Positions 8,694-17,333 are shown, counted from the first letter of the stretch. The stretch is DNA of 54,623 nt from JALONO01 sp038209965 (GCA_038209965.1 JBBQXF010000014.1:1-54623); one strand, 5' to 3'. The notes: generated by a model not told the origin, from the letters alone. Numbers and translations: made by a program.

Positions 8694-9275
8694 TTAAAAA
8701 GCAAACCCGATACCCAAAAATAAACGCCTAAAAATGATTTTTCGATCTGTGCTTGACGTACCAAATTCGGTCAGATTGTGCACCGTTTGCCACCGATAGC
8801 CGCACTGAAACGTAAAGGCCGTGCCTTCTCCCGCCCGGATTTTTAGCCCTAGCAGAGGTTGCACCAACAATCCACCCGTCTGCCGGGTAGTTCCACCCCG
8901 CCAAATTTGGCCCCTATCATCGTTTTGTTTGGTGAGGTCAAACCCGTGCCCGATCGCAAATCGGTAGAAAGGGACTACTCGTTGATTGGCCAATTTGCCC
9001 AGATCGCCGGTGAGGGCCAATGTGAGCGGCACCAGCAACCTTCCCTCGTAGGCATCCACGCCCGTGCCCGCCCCCACGCCCAGCCGTTGGGAGAAACGGT
9101 AGCCGTTGGTCGTATGGATTGAGATTGCCGCTTTGCCACTTGAGGCCGAGCTAGATTGGTTGGTGACCAACATACCGAATTCAGTCTGGTTAAAATACCC
9201 GGGTTGGGCTTGGGCAGAAAGTTTTCCACCCAAACCCAACCCGATAAGCAGCAATCCCAACAGCCATTTTTTCAT
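8694..9275 (-). CDS. Predicted outer-membrane beta-barrel-like protein, unknown function
   Basis: 193 residues with a signal peptide (MKKWLLGLLLIGLGLGGKLSA). The mature part alternates polar and hydrophobic residues in strands of 8-12 and ends in Phe (FLGIGFAF), as small outer-membrane barrels do. No family was recognised. It starts 24 bases after the stop of the LVIVD lipoprotein gene in the same direction, so the two are probably co-transcribed and may act together at the cell surface. Confidence 0.7.
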   Translation of the reverse strand: MKKWLLGLLLIGLGLGGKLSAQAQPGYFNQTEFGMLVTNQSSSASSGKAAISIHTTNGYRFSQRLGVGAGTGVDAYEGRLLVPLTLALTGDLGKLANQRVVPFYRFAIGHGFDLTKQNDDRGQIWRGGTTRQTGGLLVQPLLGLKIRAGEGTAFTFQCGYRWQTVHNLTEFGTSSTDRKIIFRRLFLGIGFAF

Positions 9276-9299
9276 AGTTTCATCAAGGGTTTAGACTGG

Positions 9300-10568
9300 C
9301 TATTGGCGTTGCACGGGCATTACGCTGATTTGGCGCAAGTCCCGGCGCGAAGTATAATCAAACTGGTAGATGCCATCTTTGCCCACCATGATCAAATTAT
9401 TGCGGAACGGGATCACATCATAGGCATCAATATCCTTTACCTGATCAAGTTGGTGGCGATCAATGGCCAATGGATCGGAGGCATCGAACAATTTCAGCCC
9501 ACCTTTGCCCTCACAAATAAACAAACTGGGGAAATCAATGCCCAATCCATGCGGGTTTTGCATGGGATAGGTTTTCACCAAGCGTGGTTTGCGCGGATCA
9601 CTCACATCCACCACATCCAGTTGGTTGCTGGCCCGGGTGCACTGCGCTCCCCCGCTGCGCAGGGTCACATAGGCCAAGTTGCCATGCACCACCACTGGAT
9701 CACACGCAAAAGCATGGGAATACATTCCCAAACGTTCCGGTTTGCGCGGTTGGGCAATGCTGAAGATGAACATGCCGGTGTTGGAACCCAAGAACAGCTT
9801 GTCCTCGTACGGAAAAATAGTCTCGATTCCAAATCCAATATTTTGACGTTCAAGAGATTGGGGATTGGTCGGTGTGCTGACATCAAAAATTTTGAGTGAA
9901 TTGTCGTCCACTGTATACAGAAAATTGTCCACCAACGCAAAGCGGGCCATCGAACCACCCTGACCAGTACTGCCGCCACTGCTAGTATTTGCTTGCGCGA
10001 ATGAATTCGCCGAGCCCAGAGACCGGATGCCTAGATTGGTAAACTCTTGCCTAGGGCTGTTGCACTCCACTATTTCCTCTTTTTCCACCATTTTCCAGTC
10101 CAACACTATTCCCTTGTTGGGATCGGAAGAATAGCGGGCGGGGAATACGCTTGGCAGCACCCTACTCAGCTTGACCGCTTGCGGGTCACTGATGTTCAGG
10201 GCCAACAAATTGGTGTGGTTATCCGCATAAAGCACTTGGCCCCGCACCGCCAAATCTACATTGGCGGGGATATTGACAAATCCAATGGGCTTGGGAGCCG
10301 CTGGATTGCGGTTGTCCACAATGTGGATGCCCTTGTACAACTCATTGATAAACAGGTAATGGCCATAGATCCAGATCTTGCCGGGGTTTTGCAGGGCTTG
10401 GGGCGGGCCCGAGGCTACTGACTGCTGCATCTCGGCCAAAGAAATATAAATGGGTTCCATCGCTTGGTAGCGAACGGTTTGCTTGCAAGTATCCCCACAA
10501 CTGGGCAGCAGGGACACACTGATCAGGAAGACCAGCAAAGAGATGAGTTGAAAGACAGGTTTTTTCAT
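9300..10568 (-). CDS. LVIVD-repeat beta-propeller lipoprotein
   Basis: 422 residues from the ATG at 10568; a start at 10619 would add 17 residues ahead of the signal peptide. The lipobox is LLPSC with Cys at 24. The body is built of LVIVD-type blades, in which a strand ends in a I.VVDVSDP.KP-like turn: GIHIVDNRNPAAPKPIG, LKIFDVSTPTNPQSL, LDVVDVSDPRKPRLV and GLKLFDASDPLAI. Such propellers occur on the surface of Bacteroidota and probably bind proteins or glycans; no catalytic role is evident. The barrel-like gene follows at 9275. Confidence 0.85.
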   Translation of the reverse strand: MKKPVFQLISLLVFLISVSLLPSCGDTCKQTVRYQAMEPIYISLAEMQQSVASGPPQALQNPGKIWIYGHYLFINELYKGIHIVDNRNPAAPKPIGFVNIPANVDLAVRGQVLYADNHTNLLALNISDPQAVKLSRVLPSVFPARYSSDPNKGIVLDWKMVEKEEIVECNSPRQEFTNLGIRSLGSANSFAQANTSSGGSTGQGGSMARFALVDNFLYTVDDNSLKIFDVSTPTNPQSLERQNIGFGIETIFPYEDKLFLGSNTGMFIFSIAQPRKPERLGMYSHAFACDPVVVHGNLAYVTLRSGGAQCTRASNQLDVVDVSDPRKPRLVKTYPMQNPHGLGIDFPSLFICEGKGGLKLFDASDPLAIDRHQLDQVKDIDAYDVIPFRNNLIMVGKDGIYQFDYTSRRDLRQISVMPVQRQ

Positions 10569-10672
10569 GATTTCGGTGGTTTGCTGCCCAGACGTGTTTC
10601 GGGCCAATAAACGTTGCAAGCCATTCAGTAATTTATTTTCCTGCGCCCAATACTAACTCGATGGCGCATAGC

Positions 10673-11062
10673 TTAGCGCCAGTGGGGTGCTTTGCGGTGC
10701 CGCTCAAAGGCCACTACCGTCAACATCCCCAAGGTGTAGGCCAACATATCGCCCCACTCGAAAGCCACGCCCATTACCACCCTGGCCACTTGGGAATTTT
10801 GCCAACCCAGAAAACGGATCAGTTGAAGGTACTGGGCCAGCTCAACGAAGTAGGCAAAGAACAAAACGGCCCAAAATAGAAGCCAAAAGGGGGCTGCCAG
10901 AAAAGTTTTGACGAAGTAATAAATCAGGATAACCACCAAGAAATCACCCACATAAGGCCGCACGAAGCGGTCGTTGATATACAGCGCAATGCCGATCTCG
11001 CCCCCCAAGAGCCCAAGTGCAACCAGCAGGGAAGGCCAGTGGAAGCGGAAGTGGGCGGTCAT
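10673..11062 (-). CDS. DUF2809-family integral membrane protein
   Basis: 129 residues with about four hydrophobic spans, including LLVALGLLGGEIGIALYI, FLVVILIYYFVKTFLA and WLLFWAVLFFAYFVELAQYL. The segment FFAYFVELAQYLQL and the late GMAFEWGDMLAYTLG-like helix (here GVAFEWGDMLAYTLG) are typical of DUF2809, a VanZ-like membrane family of unknown role. Its start codon overlaps the last bases of the upstream alpha/beta hydrolase gene (ATGA, 4 bases), which indicates translational coupling. Confidence 0.85.
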   Translation of the reverse strand: MTAHFRFHWPSLLVALGLLGGEIGIALYINDRFVRPYVGDFLVVILIYYFVKTFLAAPFWLLFWAVLFFAYFVELAQYLQLIRFLGWQNSQVARVVMGVAFEWGDMLAYTLGMLTVVAFERHRKAPHWR

Positions 11063-11862
11063 TGCAAAATCTGTTTGAGTTGTTGCTGATAGGCAAAATA
11101 TTCACCCAAATTGTGATGTTTACCCCCGGGGATGGTGGTAAAAGTGTCGCCGGGCTTAAGCAATTTTTCCAGCTTTTGGCCAGAATAATAAGGAACCACG
11201 CCATCGGCTGTGCCGTGGAAAATGTGCACTGGGCACCGCACTCGGGCCAGCCACAGATTGGTATTAAAATGGTAGCGGAGCACAATGTGGGGCAAAAAAG
11301 GCGCATAGTGCGTGGCCAAATCCTCAAAATTATAGTAGGGCGTTTCCAAAATCAACCGTTGGGGGTGGTTCTTGGCGGCTACATAGCTGGCTGGCCCAGT
11401 ACCCAGCGAACGGCCGAAGACGGTAATCTGGGTTTCGGGGTAATGTTCCTTGGCAAAGTCGTAAATAAGCTGGGCATCTTGGAGCAAAACAGCCTCACTT
11501 ACCTTACCAGTGCTCTTGCCAAAACCACGGTAGTCCCACACCACAAAATCATATCCCTTGGCCACAATGTCATTGGAAATTTGGCCCCAGCGGATCAAAT
11601 TATCGGCATTGCCGTGATAATAGACCACGACGCCGCGTGAATGGGGCGTTTTGAACCACAGTACATTCAATTCAGCGCCATCAGGAGTGCGTAGCATCCT
11701 TTCGGCAAAGGGAAACCGGAACTGAAACGCGTGACCCGGCGATAATTTGACCGGGTGAACAACCACCCACTCCTGCCCCCAATACGCCAACAGGCATAGC
11801 ATGGCGTAAACTAAAATAGCTCCCAAACAAAATATCCACACTTTTTTCACGGTGACAAGCAA
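11059..11862 (-). CDS. Membrane-anchored alpha/beta hydrolase
   Basis: 267 residues. An N-terminal anchor (VWIFCLGAILVYAMLCLLAYW) precedes an alpha/beta-hydrolase domain. Visible elements are the HG oxyanion motif in VVVYYHGNADN, VVWDYRGFGKSTG, the nucleophile elbow VFGRSLGTG (Ser152), the acid loop HGTADGVVP (Asp220) and the catalytic His in GKHHN (249/250). It resembles the ABHD13/YqkD-like serine hydrolases. Substrate unknown. It is the first gene of a two-gene unit with the DUF2809 protein. A TAnnTTTG-type box (CAAAATTA on the plus strand, 11873-11880) sits just upstream without a clear -33 partner. Confidence 0.88.
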   Translation of the reverse strand: MLVTVKKVWIFCLGAILVYAMLCLLAYWGQEWVVVHPVKLSPGHAFQFRFPFAERMLRTPDGAELNVLWFKTPHSRGVVVYYHGNADNLIRWGQISNDIVAKGYDFVVWDYRGFGKSTGKVSEAVLLQDAQLIYDFAKEHYPETQITVFGRSLGTGPASYVAAKNHPQRLILETPYYNFEDLATHYAPFLPHIVLRYHFNTNLWLARVRCPVHIFHGTADGVVPYYSGQKLEKLLKPGDTFTTIPGGKHHNLGEYFAYQQQLKQILQ

Positions 11863-11938
11863 CCTTTGGGAACAAAATTAGCTCATTGAGCCAGACTTTT
11901 CTTGCTAATCTTTGTTATTTGTCCCCCATCCCAGCCCC

Positions 11939-12628
11939 ATGATCAAATTAGTATTGAGTTTTATTTTTTCAGTCGCCTTCATCATTACCGGCCTGTGGGA
12001 CGATACGGAGACCCGCGAGCTGAGCGAGTTTGATGCCTTGCGCGTGAGCGGGGCCTTTGAAATCCTGTTGGTGAAGGCCGACAAGCCCGCGATCAAGATC
12101 GAGGTCCAGGGCAATGACGAACTGACCGACATCGACACCGACGTGCGCAACCGGACGCTGCGCATCGAGAACGAACGCCGCAATTACAGCGGCAGCCGCA
12201 AATCCATCTTGACTATTTATTACACCGCCCTGACCGAAATCGAGGCCCGGGGCGCCTACCGCATCCGCACCGAACAAACTCTGAAGGGCGAATCGCTCCG
12301 GCTGGAACTGAACGGGGCCGGCAATGCCGAGTTTGACCTCGACCTCAAGCGGCTCACGGTCGAGCTCAGCGGGGCCGGCACTACCGAACTAAACGGCAAA
12401 GCTGTTTGGCAGGATGTACGGATGAGCGGCGCGGGCAATTACCGAGCGTTCGGCCTACAAAGCGACACGACGCGGGTGCTTTTAAACGGTGTGGGCGTAG
12501 TGGAAGTGAGCGTGGAGAAATCATTGGATGCCGAGGCCAACGGCATCGGATCGGTGCGCTACCGGGGCAATCCCGAGCGCCTACGGGTGCAGGCCATGCT
12601 GCTGGGCACGATCCGCCAAGTCAATTAA
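11939..12628 (+). CDS. GIN-domain (DUF2807) putative adhesin-like protein
   Basis: 229 residues from the ATG at 11939, giving a short hydrophobic leader (MIKLVLSFIFSVAFIITG). The body is the head GIN domain: LSEFDALRVSGAFEILLVK, then repeated beta-helix turns such as LRLELNGAGNAEFDL, LTVELSGAGTTELNG and VRMSGAGNYRAFGL, with the recurring G-A-G/G-x-G turns. These domains form right-handed beta-solenoids on secreted proteins of Bacteroidota; despite the 'adhesin' name the role is unproven. It is divergent from the alpha/beta hydrolase. Confidence 0.85.
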   Translation: MIKLVLSFIFSVAFIITGLWDDTETRELSEFDALRVSGAFEILLVKADKPAIKIEVQGNDELTDIDTDVRNRTLRIENERRNYSGSRKSILTIYYTALTEIEARGAYRIRTEQTLKGESLRLELNGAGNAEFDLDLKRLTVELSGAGTTELNGKAVWQDVRMSGAGNYRAFGLQSDTTRVLLNGVGVVEVSVEKSLDAEANGIGSVRYRGNPERLRVQAMLLGTIRQVN

Positions 12629-13210
12629 AGTTCATCATCAGCAAATTTTATCCAATCAACCTAACAATAAAAATTACTAAAAAGTAAGCAATATATATTT
12701 TTTTACTTTTTGCCAAACATTGCCATCATTGTGAAACCTAAATTGCCAAAAATTATTTCTCGGGCAACCGGGCATTCATCCCGGCAATAGCGCGGCAGTA
12801 AAATCAATCCCAAAAAAGTGCTCAAAAAAGCCTTCCTGTCAGGTAAAAAGCCTCGCCTGTGGATCCCTTGAGTCTACGGGCGGGTTCAAGAACTGGCTAT
12901 AAAGGTGCCTGCCGTCCCATTTATGAGCTGTCGATTTCCTATACCTTGGCAGTAAAGCATGGAAAGTTGGTTGGGGCCACCCGGCCAGCGTACCGTCGGG
13001 ATCGGGCAATGGCTAGGGCGTGACCCATCCCCCGTGGGTCAAAATTGGCTGGGTGCGCAAACCAAAAAACTTCCACTTCTTTCGGACAAATATCGGTTTC
13101 GATCTTCTAAACCAGCCTTTTTCCTTTAAATTTGACCAGTGATTTTGTTTTCAGTTCAAACCAATTCATTGCACGAGCGATTTATGATGTTAAAACTAAG
13201 TAGTACGAAG
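12629..13210. other. Long gene-free stretch with small hairpins
   Basis: About 580 bases without a supportable gene. It holds a CCGGG-7-CCCGG hairpin at 12768-12784, a 7-bp hairpin TGACCCA/TGGGTCA at 13021-13041, and an open stretch around 12870-13020 in one forward frame that lacks a start and shows no family resemblance. Decayed coding DNA is possible but not demonstrated. Confidence 0.4.
13127..13134 (+). promoter_or_regulatory. Candidate -7 box of the ThuA-dehydrogenase gene
   Basis: TAAATTTG fits TAnnTTTG exactly, 77 bases before the chosen start codon. No clear TTG is seen at the right distance upstream. If real, transcription starts near 13141, which rules out the alternative start at 13139 and supports 13211 or 13184. 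Confidence 0.42.
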
Positions 13211-16200
13211 ATGAAAAAACAATCCCTGCTGTGGCTATGCGCCTTGCTCATTGCCACGCTCGCCCTTCCCGGGTGCTACATGAAGCAAAAAGACCCGGTC
13301 CGGGTGCTGGTATTCAGCAAAACGGCGGGCTTTCGCCATTCTTCCATCCCCAATGGCATCGCATTGATCCAGCAGCTTGGGAAAAGGCTCAACTACACGG
13401 TTGATACGACCGAAGATGCCACCAAGTTTAACGAGGAAAACCTCAAGCGCTATTCGGCAGTGGTATTTATGTCAACCACTGGTGATGTGTTAAACAATAC
13501 CCAGCAAGCTGACTTTGAACGGTTTATCCAAGCTGGGGGTGGCTATGTGGGCATTCACGCCGCCACCGATACCGAATATGATTGGCCTTGGTACAACCAA
13601 CTGGTCGGCGCGCAATTCGCCAGCCACCCCAACAATTCCAACGTGCGCAAGGGCGTTTTGGAAATCCGCAAGCGCGGCCATCCAGCCACCGATTCCCTCC
13701 CCGATCGCTGGGAGCGGACTGATGAGTGGTACAATTTCAAAAATATAAATGATAAGGTGGAAGTATTGATGACCATTGATGAAAAAACCTACGAAGGTGG
13801 CACCAATGGCGCGTTTCACCCCATGAGCTGGTACCACGATTTTGATGGGGGCCGCGCCTTCTACACGGCCAGTGGCCACACCGAAGAAACCTTTGTTGAG
13901 CCGCTGTTCATCAAACACTTGATTGGCGGGCTGACCTACGCTCTGGGCGAACGCAAACCCTTGGATTACACCAAAGTCAAGAGCAAACGGGCTCCCGAGG
14001 AGAACCGGTTTACCAAAGTGGTGCTGGAAAACAACTTGGACGAACCGACCGAAATGGCCGTATTGCCCGATGGCCGGGTGATCTATATCCAACGCAAAGG
14101 CGAAGTCCGGCTCTACACCCCGGCTACCAATAAGGTAAAGAAAATCAATAAAGTTGACGTTTATACCAAACACGAAGATGGTTTGATGGGGTTGGCCTTG
14201 GATCCAAATTTTGCCCAAAACAAATGGGTGTATTTATATTATTCCAGTCCCAAAGAAAAGGTAAACCAATTGTCCCGCTTTGATTTCAAGGGTGATAGTT
14301 TAGTGCTGGCCTCGGAGAAAAAGATTTTGGGGGTCAACGAACAGCGCGATGAGTGCTGCCATACGGGCGGTTCCATTGCATTTGATGGCAAAGGCAATCT
14401 TTTCCTCTCCACCGGTGACAATACCAATCCTTTCGCCTCCGAGGGCTACTCGCCCACTGACGAGCGGGCCGGCCGCTCAGCTTGGGACGCTCAGCGCACT
14501 TCGGCCAACACCAACGATTTGCGTGGCAAAGTGCTGCGCATCCGGCCCAAGGCTGACGGTGGTTACGATATCCCCGAGGGCAATCTGTTCGCTGCGGGCA
14601 CGCCCAACACCCGCCCTGAAATCTACGTCATGGGCTGCCGCAACCCTTACCGCATTTCGGTGGACAAAAAAACTGGCTATCTCTATTGGGGCGATGTTGG
14701 CCCTGATGCCGGCGAAGATTCCGTGCTACGCGGCCCGCGCGGCCATTGTGAGGTGAACCAAGCCCGCCAGTCCGGTTTTCACGGCTGGCCCCTGTTTGTG
14801 GCCGACAACAAGCCCTACCGCGAATTTGACTTTGCAACCCGCACTACTGGTGAGCCATACAATGCTGACAAGCCGATCAATAATTCGCCCAACAATACCG
14901 GGCTGAAAGAGTTGCCGCCAGCCCAAAAACCCCTCATTTGGTATCCCTACGCCCCATCCAAGGAATTTCCAATCTTGGGCAAAGGTGGCCGCAACCCAAT
15001 GGCGGGCGAGGTGTTTTACTCTGACCGCTACCAAAAGTCGAGCCGGGCATTCCCTGACTATTACAACGGCAAGCTATTCATTTATGAGTGGATGCGCGGC
15101 TGGATCATGACCGTAAGCATGGATGCCCAAGGCAATATGACTGGTTTGGAACCGTTTATGCCCGGCACCAAGTTCAACAATCCAATGGACATGGAGTTTG
15201 CGCCCGACGGCTCGCTTTACCTGCTGGAGTACGGCACGAGTTGGTTCAGCCGCAACGAGGATGCCCGGCTGGTCCGGATCGAGTTCAATGCCGGCAACCG
15301 CAAACCCGTGGTTGCATTCACCCCAGACAAATCCATCGGGGCTGCACCACTTGCCGTCCAGTTCAGTTCCAAGGGGACGATGGACTACGACCGGGACAAA
15401 CTTACCTACGCTTGGAAATTTACCGGTGGCACCGTCGTGCAAGCCAAAGAAGCCAATCCCAAGTTCACTTTCACCAAACCCGGGGTGTACCAAGTGAGTT
15501 TGACTGTGACCGACGCCAAAGGAGCCAGCAATACGATCAAACAGGACATCAAAGTGGGGAACACGCTTCCTTCAGTAGCCCTTAAGTTGAGTGGCAACCA
15601 GACGTTTTACTTCGATAATCAAAACCGCGACTATGAAGTATCGGTGAGCGACCCCGAAGATGTGGCCAAGGGCGGGGTGATTGGCGAGGACATTGCGGTA
15701 ACCGTTGATTTTCTGGAACAAGGTTATGACAAAACAGCCATTGCCCAAGGTCACCAAATGAACAGTGCCGCCACTGGTTTTGTGGCTGGTAGACGTTTGA
15801 TTGAGGAAAGTGACTGCCGGGCTTGCCATGCCGCCGACAAAAAATCGGTGGGGCCGAGCTATCTTGAAGTGGCCCAGAAATACAAAACCGACAAGCGGGC
15901 CGTAGAATATTTGTCCGAAAAGATCATCAAAGGTGGGGCTGGGGTGTGGGGTAGCCAAGGAATGGCCGCCCACCCCCAATTGACCGGATCGCAAACGGCC
16001 GAAATGGCGCGCTACATTCTATCGCTGGGCGATGAGCAAAAAGCGGCCAACCGCTTGCCGGCCAAAGGGACCTACAATTTTGTCAAGCACGTCGGCAAGG
16101 GCGAACAAGGATCCTACTTGATCAGTGCGGCCTACACCGATCGCGGGGCCAACGGCATTGAACCAATGACCACCCGCCAAGTGTTGGCCCTGCGCAACCC

Positions 16201-16567
16201 AAAAGTGAAGGCCGTCATGGCTGACGAGAACAAAGACATGAGCAAGGTCAATTTTAACAACATGGACCTGGCCGTGTTGCCCAATGATGCCTATGTGGCC
16301 TTCAAAGATATCGACCTTACTGGCATCCAATCCATTATGCTGACTGCGGGCGGCCAAGGCAGCGGCGGCGAATTTGAGCTGCACTTGGGCTCGCCCACGG
16401 GTACGCTGGTGGGCAAAGCCGTGGTTGAACCCAAAGCCGGAATGCAGATGGTGACCATCGACACCAAAGGCCAACAGGGCAGCCATGACCTCTATTTTGT
16501 CAATAAGATTACCAAAGTAGTGGGGCAGCCCTTCTTGGCCCTCGCTTCGTTGGAATTCAAACAATAA
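13211..16567 (+). CDS. ThuA - PQQ-type sugar dehydrogenase - PKD - cytochrome c - CBM6-like multidomain lipoprotein
   Basis: About 1118 residues. The start at 13211 gives a lipoprotein signal (ATLALPGC, Cys22). Domains in order: ThuA-like (about 30-260; VLVFSKTAGFRHSSIPNGI, GGGYVGIHAATD); glucose/sorbosone dehydrogenase-type propeller (about 265-690; EPTEMAVLPDGRVIYIQRKG, NKWVYLYYSS, LRGKVLRIRP, GCRNPYRI); PKD (about 696-781; PVVAFTPDKS, YAWKFTGG); cytochrome c with CRACH at about 868-872 and a later Met-containing segment; and a C-terminal CBM6-like sandwich (about 950-1118). Expected role: oxidation of sugars or glycosides at the cell surface with electrons passed to the attached heme. The cofactor is inferred from the family. 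It ends in a strong hairpin terminator. Confidence 0.9.
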   Translation: MKKQSLLWLCALLIATLALPGCYMKQKDPVRVLVFSKTAGFRHSSIPNGIALIQQLGKRLNYTVDTTEDATKFNEENLKRYSAVVFMSTTGDVLNNTQQADFERFIQAGGGYVGIHAATDTEYDWPWYNQLVGAQFASHPNNSNVRKGVLEIRKRGHPATDSLPDRWERTDEWYNFKNINDKVEVLMTIDEKTYEGGTNGAFHPMSWYHDFDGGRAFYTASGHTEETFVEPLFIKHLIGGLTYALGERKPLDYTKVKSKRAPEENRFTKVVLENNLDEPTEMAVLPDGRVIYIQRKGEVRLYTPATNKVKKINKVDVYTKHEDGLMGLALDPNFAQNKWVYLYYSSPKEKVNQLSRFDFKGDSLVLASEKKILGVNEQRDECCHTGGSIAFDGKGNLFLSTGDNTNPFASEGYSPTDERAGRSAWDAQRTSANTNDLRGKVLRIRPKADGGYDIPEGNLFAAGTPNTRPEIYVMGCRNPYRISVDKKTGYLYWGDVGPDAGEDSVLRGPRGHCEVNQARQSGFHGWPLFVADNKPYREFDFATRTTGEPYNADKPINNSPNNTGLKELPPAQKPLIWYPYAPSKEFPILGKGGRNPMAGEVFYSDRYQKSSRAFPDYYNGKLFIYEWMRGWIMTVSMDAQGNMTGLEPFMPGTKFNNPMDMEFAPDGSLYLLEYGTSWFSRNEDARLVRIEFNAGNRKPVVAFTPDKSIGAAPLAVQFSSKGTMDYDRDKLTYAWKFTGGTVVQAKEANPKFTFTKPGVYQVSLTVTDAKGASNTIKQDIKVGNTLPSVALKLSGNQTFYFDNQNRDYEVSVSDPEDVAKGGVIGEDIAVTVDFLEQGYDKTAIAQGHQMNSAATGFVAGRRLIEESDCRACHAADKKSVGPSYLEVAQKYKTDKRAVEYLSEKIIKGGAGVWGSQGMAAHPQLTGSQTAEMARYILSLGDEQKAANRLPAKGTYNFVKHVGKGEQGSYLISAAYTDRGANGIEPMTTRQVLALRNPKVKAVMADENKDMSKVNFNNMDLAVLPNDAYVAFKDIDLTGIQSIMLTAGGQGSGGEFELHLGSPTGTLVGKAVVEPKAGMQMVTIDTKGQQGSHDLYFVNKITKVVGQPFLALASLEFKQ

Positions 16568-16600
16568 GCTATTGGGCCAATTACCCAAGCAAACTATTTT

Positions 16601-16640
16601 AAGGCAGAAAACCTCCCAAAAGGTTTTCTGCCTTATTTTT
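16601..16640 (+). terminator. Rho-independent terminator after the ThuA-dehydrogenase gene
   Basis: A perfect 14-bp stem, AAGGCAGAAAACCT (16601-16614) with AGGTTTTCTGCCTT (16621-16634), has a 6-base loop and is followed by ATTTTT. It lies 34 bases after the stop codon. Confidence 0.88.
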
Positions 16641-16676
16641 GACCCATGTTTTTTGCACCAACTACCCACATTGTTT

Positions 16677-17240
16677 ATGTCGGCATTGACCAATCCTTGG
16701 GTGACCCTGGCCACCCGCGAAGTATATGACAACCCTTGGATCCGGGTACGCGAGGACCAAGTGCTGAACCCGAACGGCGGGCGCGGCATCTATGGCGTGG
16801 TCAGTTTCAAAAATATCGCCATTGGCATTATCCCCATTGATGCCCACGGCCATACTTGGCTGGTGGGACAATACCGCTACCCGTTGCACGAATATTCGTG
16901 GGAAATCCCGATGGGTGGCGGTAAAATCGGAGTGCCCATCTTGGAATCGGCCCAGCGGGAACTGAAGGAAGAAACAGGGTTCACGGCGGGCCGCTGGACC
17001 AACATCATGAAAATCCACACTACCAACTCGGTTAGCGATGAAGTGGGGTACGTGCTGCTGGCCGAGGACTTGACTGCCGGGGAAACTGAAATGGAGGAGA
17101 CCGAAGAATTGATCCTCAAGCGAGTACCCCTGCACGAAGCTTTCCAAATGGTGATGCGGGGCGAAATTACCGATGGCATCAGCGTTGCCGGTTTGCTCAA
17201 AGCATGGGCCATGCGCGGGGAAACCCCGCAAAAGCTATAA
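16677..17240 (+). CDS. Nudix hydrolase (ADP-ribose pyrophosphatase-like)
   Basis: 187 residues from the ATG at 16677; earlier starts run through the terminator. The Nudix core is seen as GGGKIGVPILESAQRELKEE plus TGF, and the N-terminal part (WIRVREDQVLNPNG, GVVSFKNIAIGIIPID, TWLVGQYRYPLHEYSWEIPMG) is typical of ADP-ribose/nucleoside-diphosphate-sugar pyrophosphatases. The Nudix box G-x5-E-x7-REUxEExGU keeps REL.EETGF, but the first Glu is Val. The catalytic Glu residues of REUxEE remain, so activity is likely. It probably cleaves ADP-ribose or a similar nucleotide sugar in the cytoplasm. A TATTTTTG box at 16634-16641 overlaps the terminator tail. Confidence 0.88.
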   Translation: MSALTNPWVTLATREVYDNPWIRVREDQVLNPNGGRGIYGVVSFKNIAIGIIPIDAHGHTWLVGQYRYPLHEYSWEIPMGGGKIGVPILESAQRELKEETGFTAGRWTNIMKIHTTNSVSDEVGYVLLAEDLTAGETEMEETEELILKRVPLHEAFQMVMRGEITDGISVAGLLKAWAMRGETPQKL

Positions 17241-17260
17241 CGTTCTTTCCCCGTTGTGCC

Positions 17261-17333
17261 CGTTGTGCAAAGTCTGCGTTGTGCAAAGTCTGCGACTTTG
17301 CACCAGAAATAAACGAAAGTCTGTGACTTTCGT
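17261..17333. repeat. REP-like palindromes with a 16-bp tandem repeat
   Basis: CGTTGTGCAAAGTCTG occurs twice in tandem (17261-17276, 17277-17292). The second copy runs into a perfect palindrome GTGCAAAGTC-TGC-GACTTTGCAC (17281-17303). Ten bases later a related palindrome ACGAAAGTC-TGT-GACTTTCGT (17313-17333) follows. Both share the core AAAGTC-TGY-GACTTT. They lie in a gene-free gap of about 318 bases between genes on the same strand. The shape resembles REP elements; no REP-associated transposase is present in the window. Confidence 0.7.

Noticed and set aside
13490..14218. 242-codon leftward open frame inside the ThuA-dehydrogenase gene
   Set aside because: It lies fully inside a well-recognised gene on the opposite strand and its translation has no domain; codon-mirroring of the GC-rich gene explains it.
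16019..16789. 256-codon leftward frame crossing the dehydrogenase end and Nudix start
   Set aside because: It runs through a terminator and two recognised genes on the other strand.
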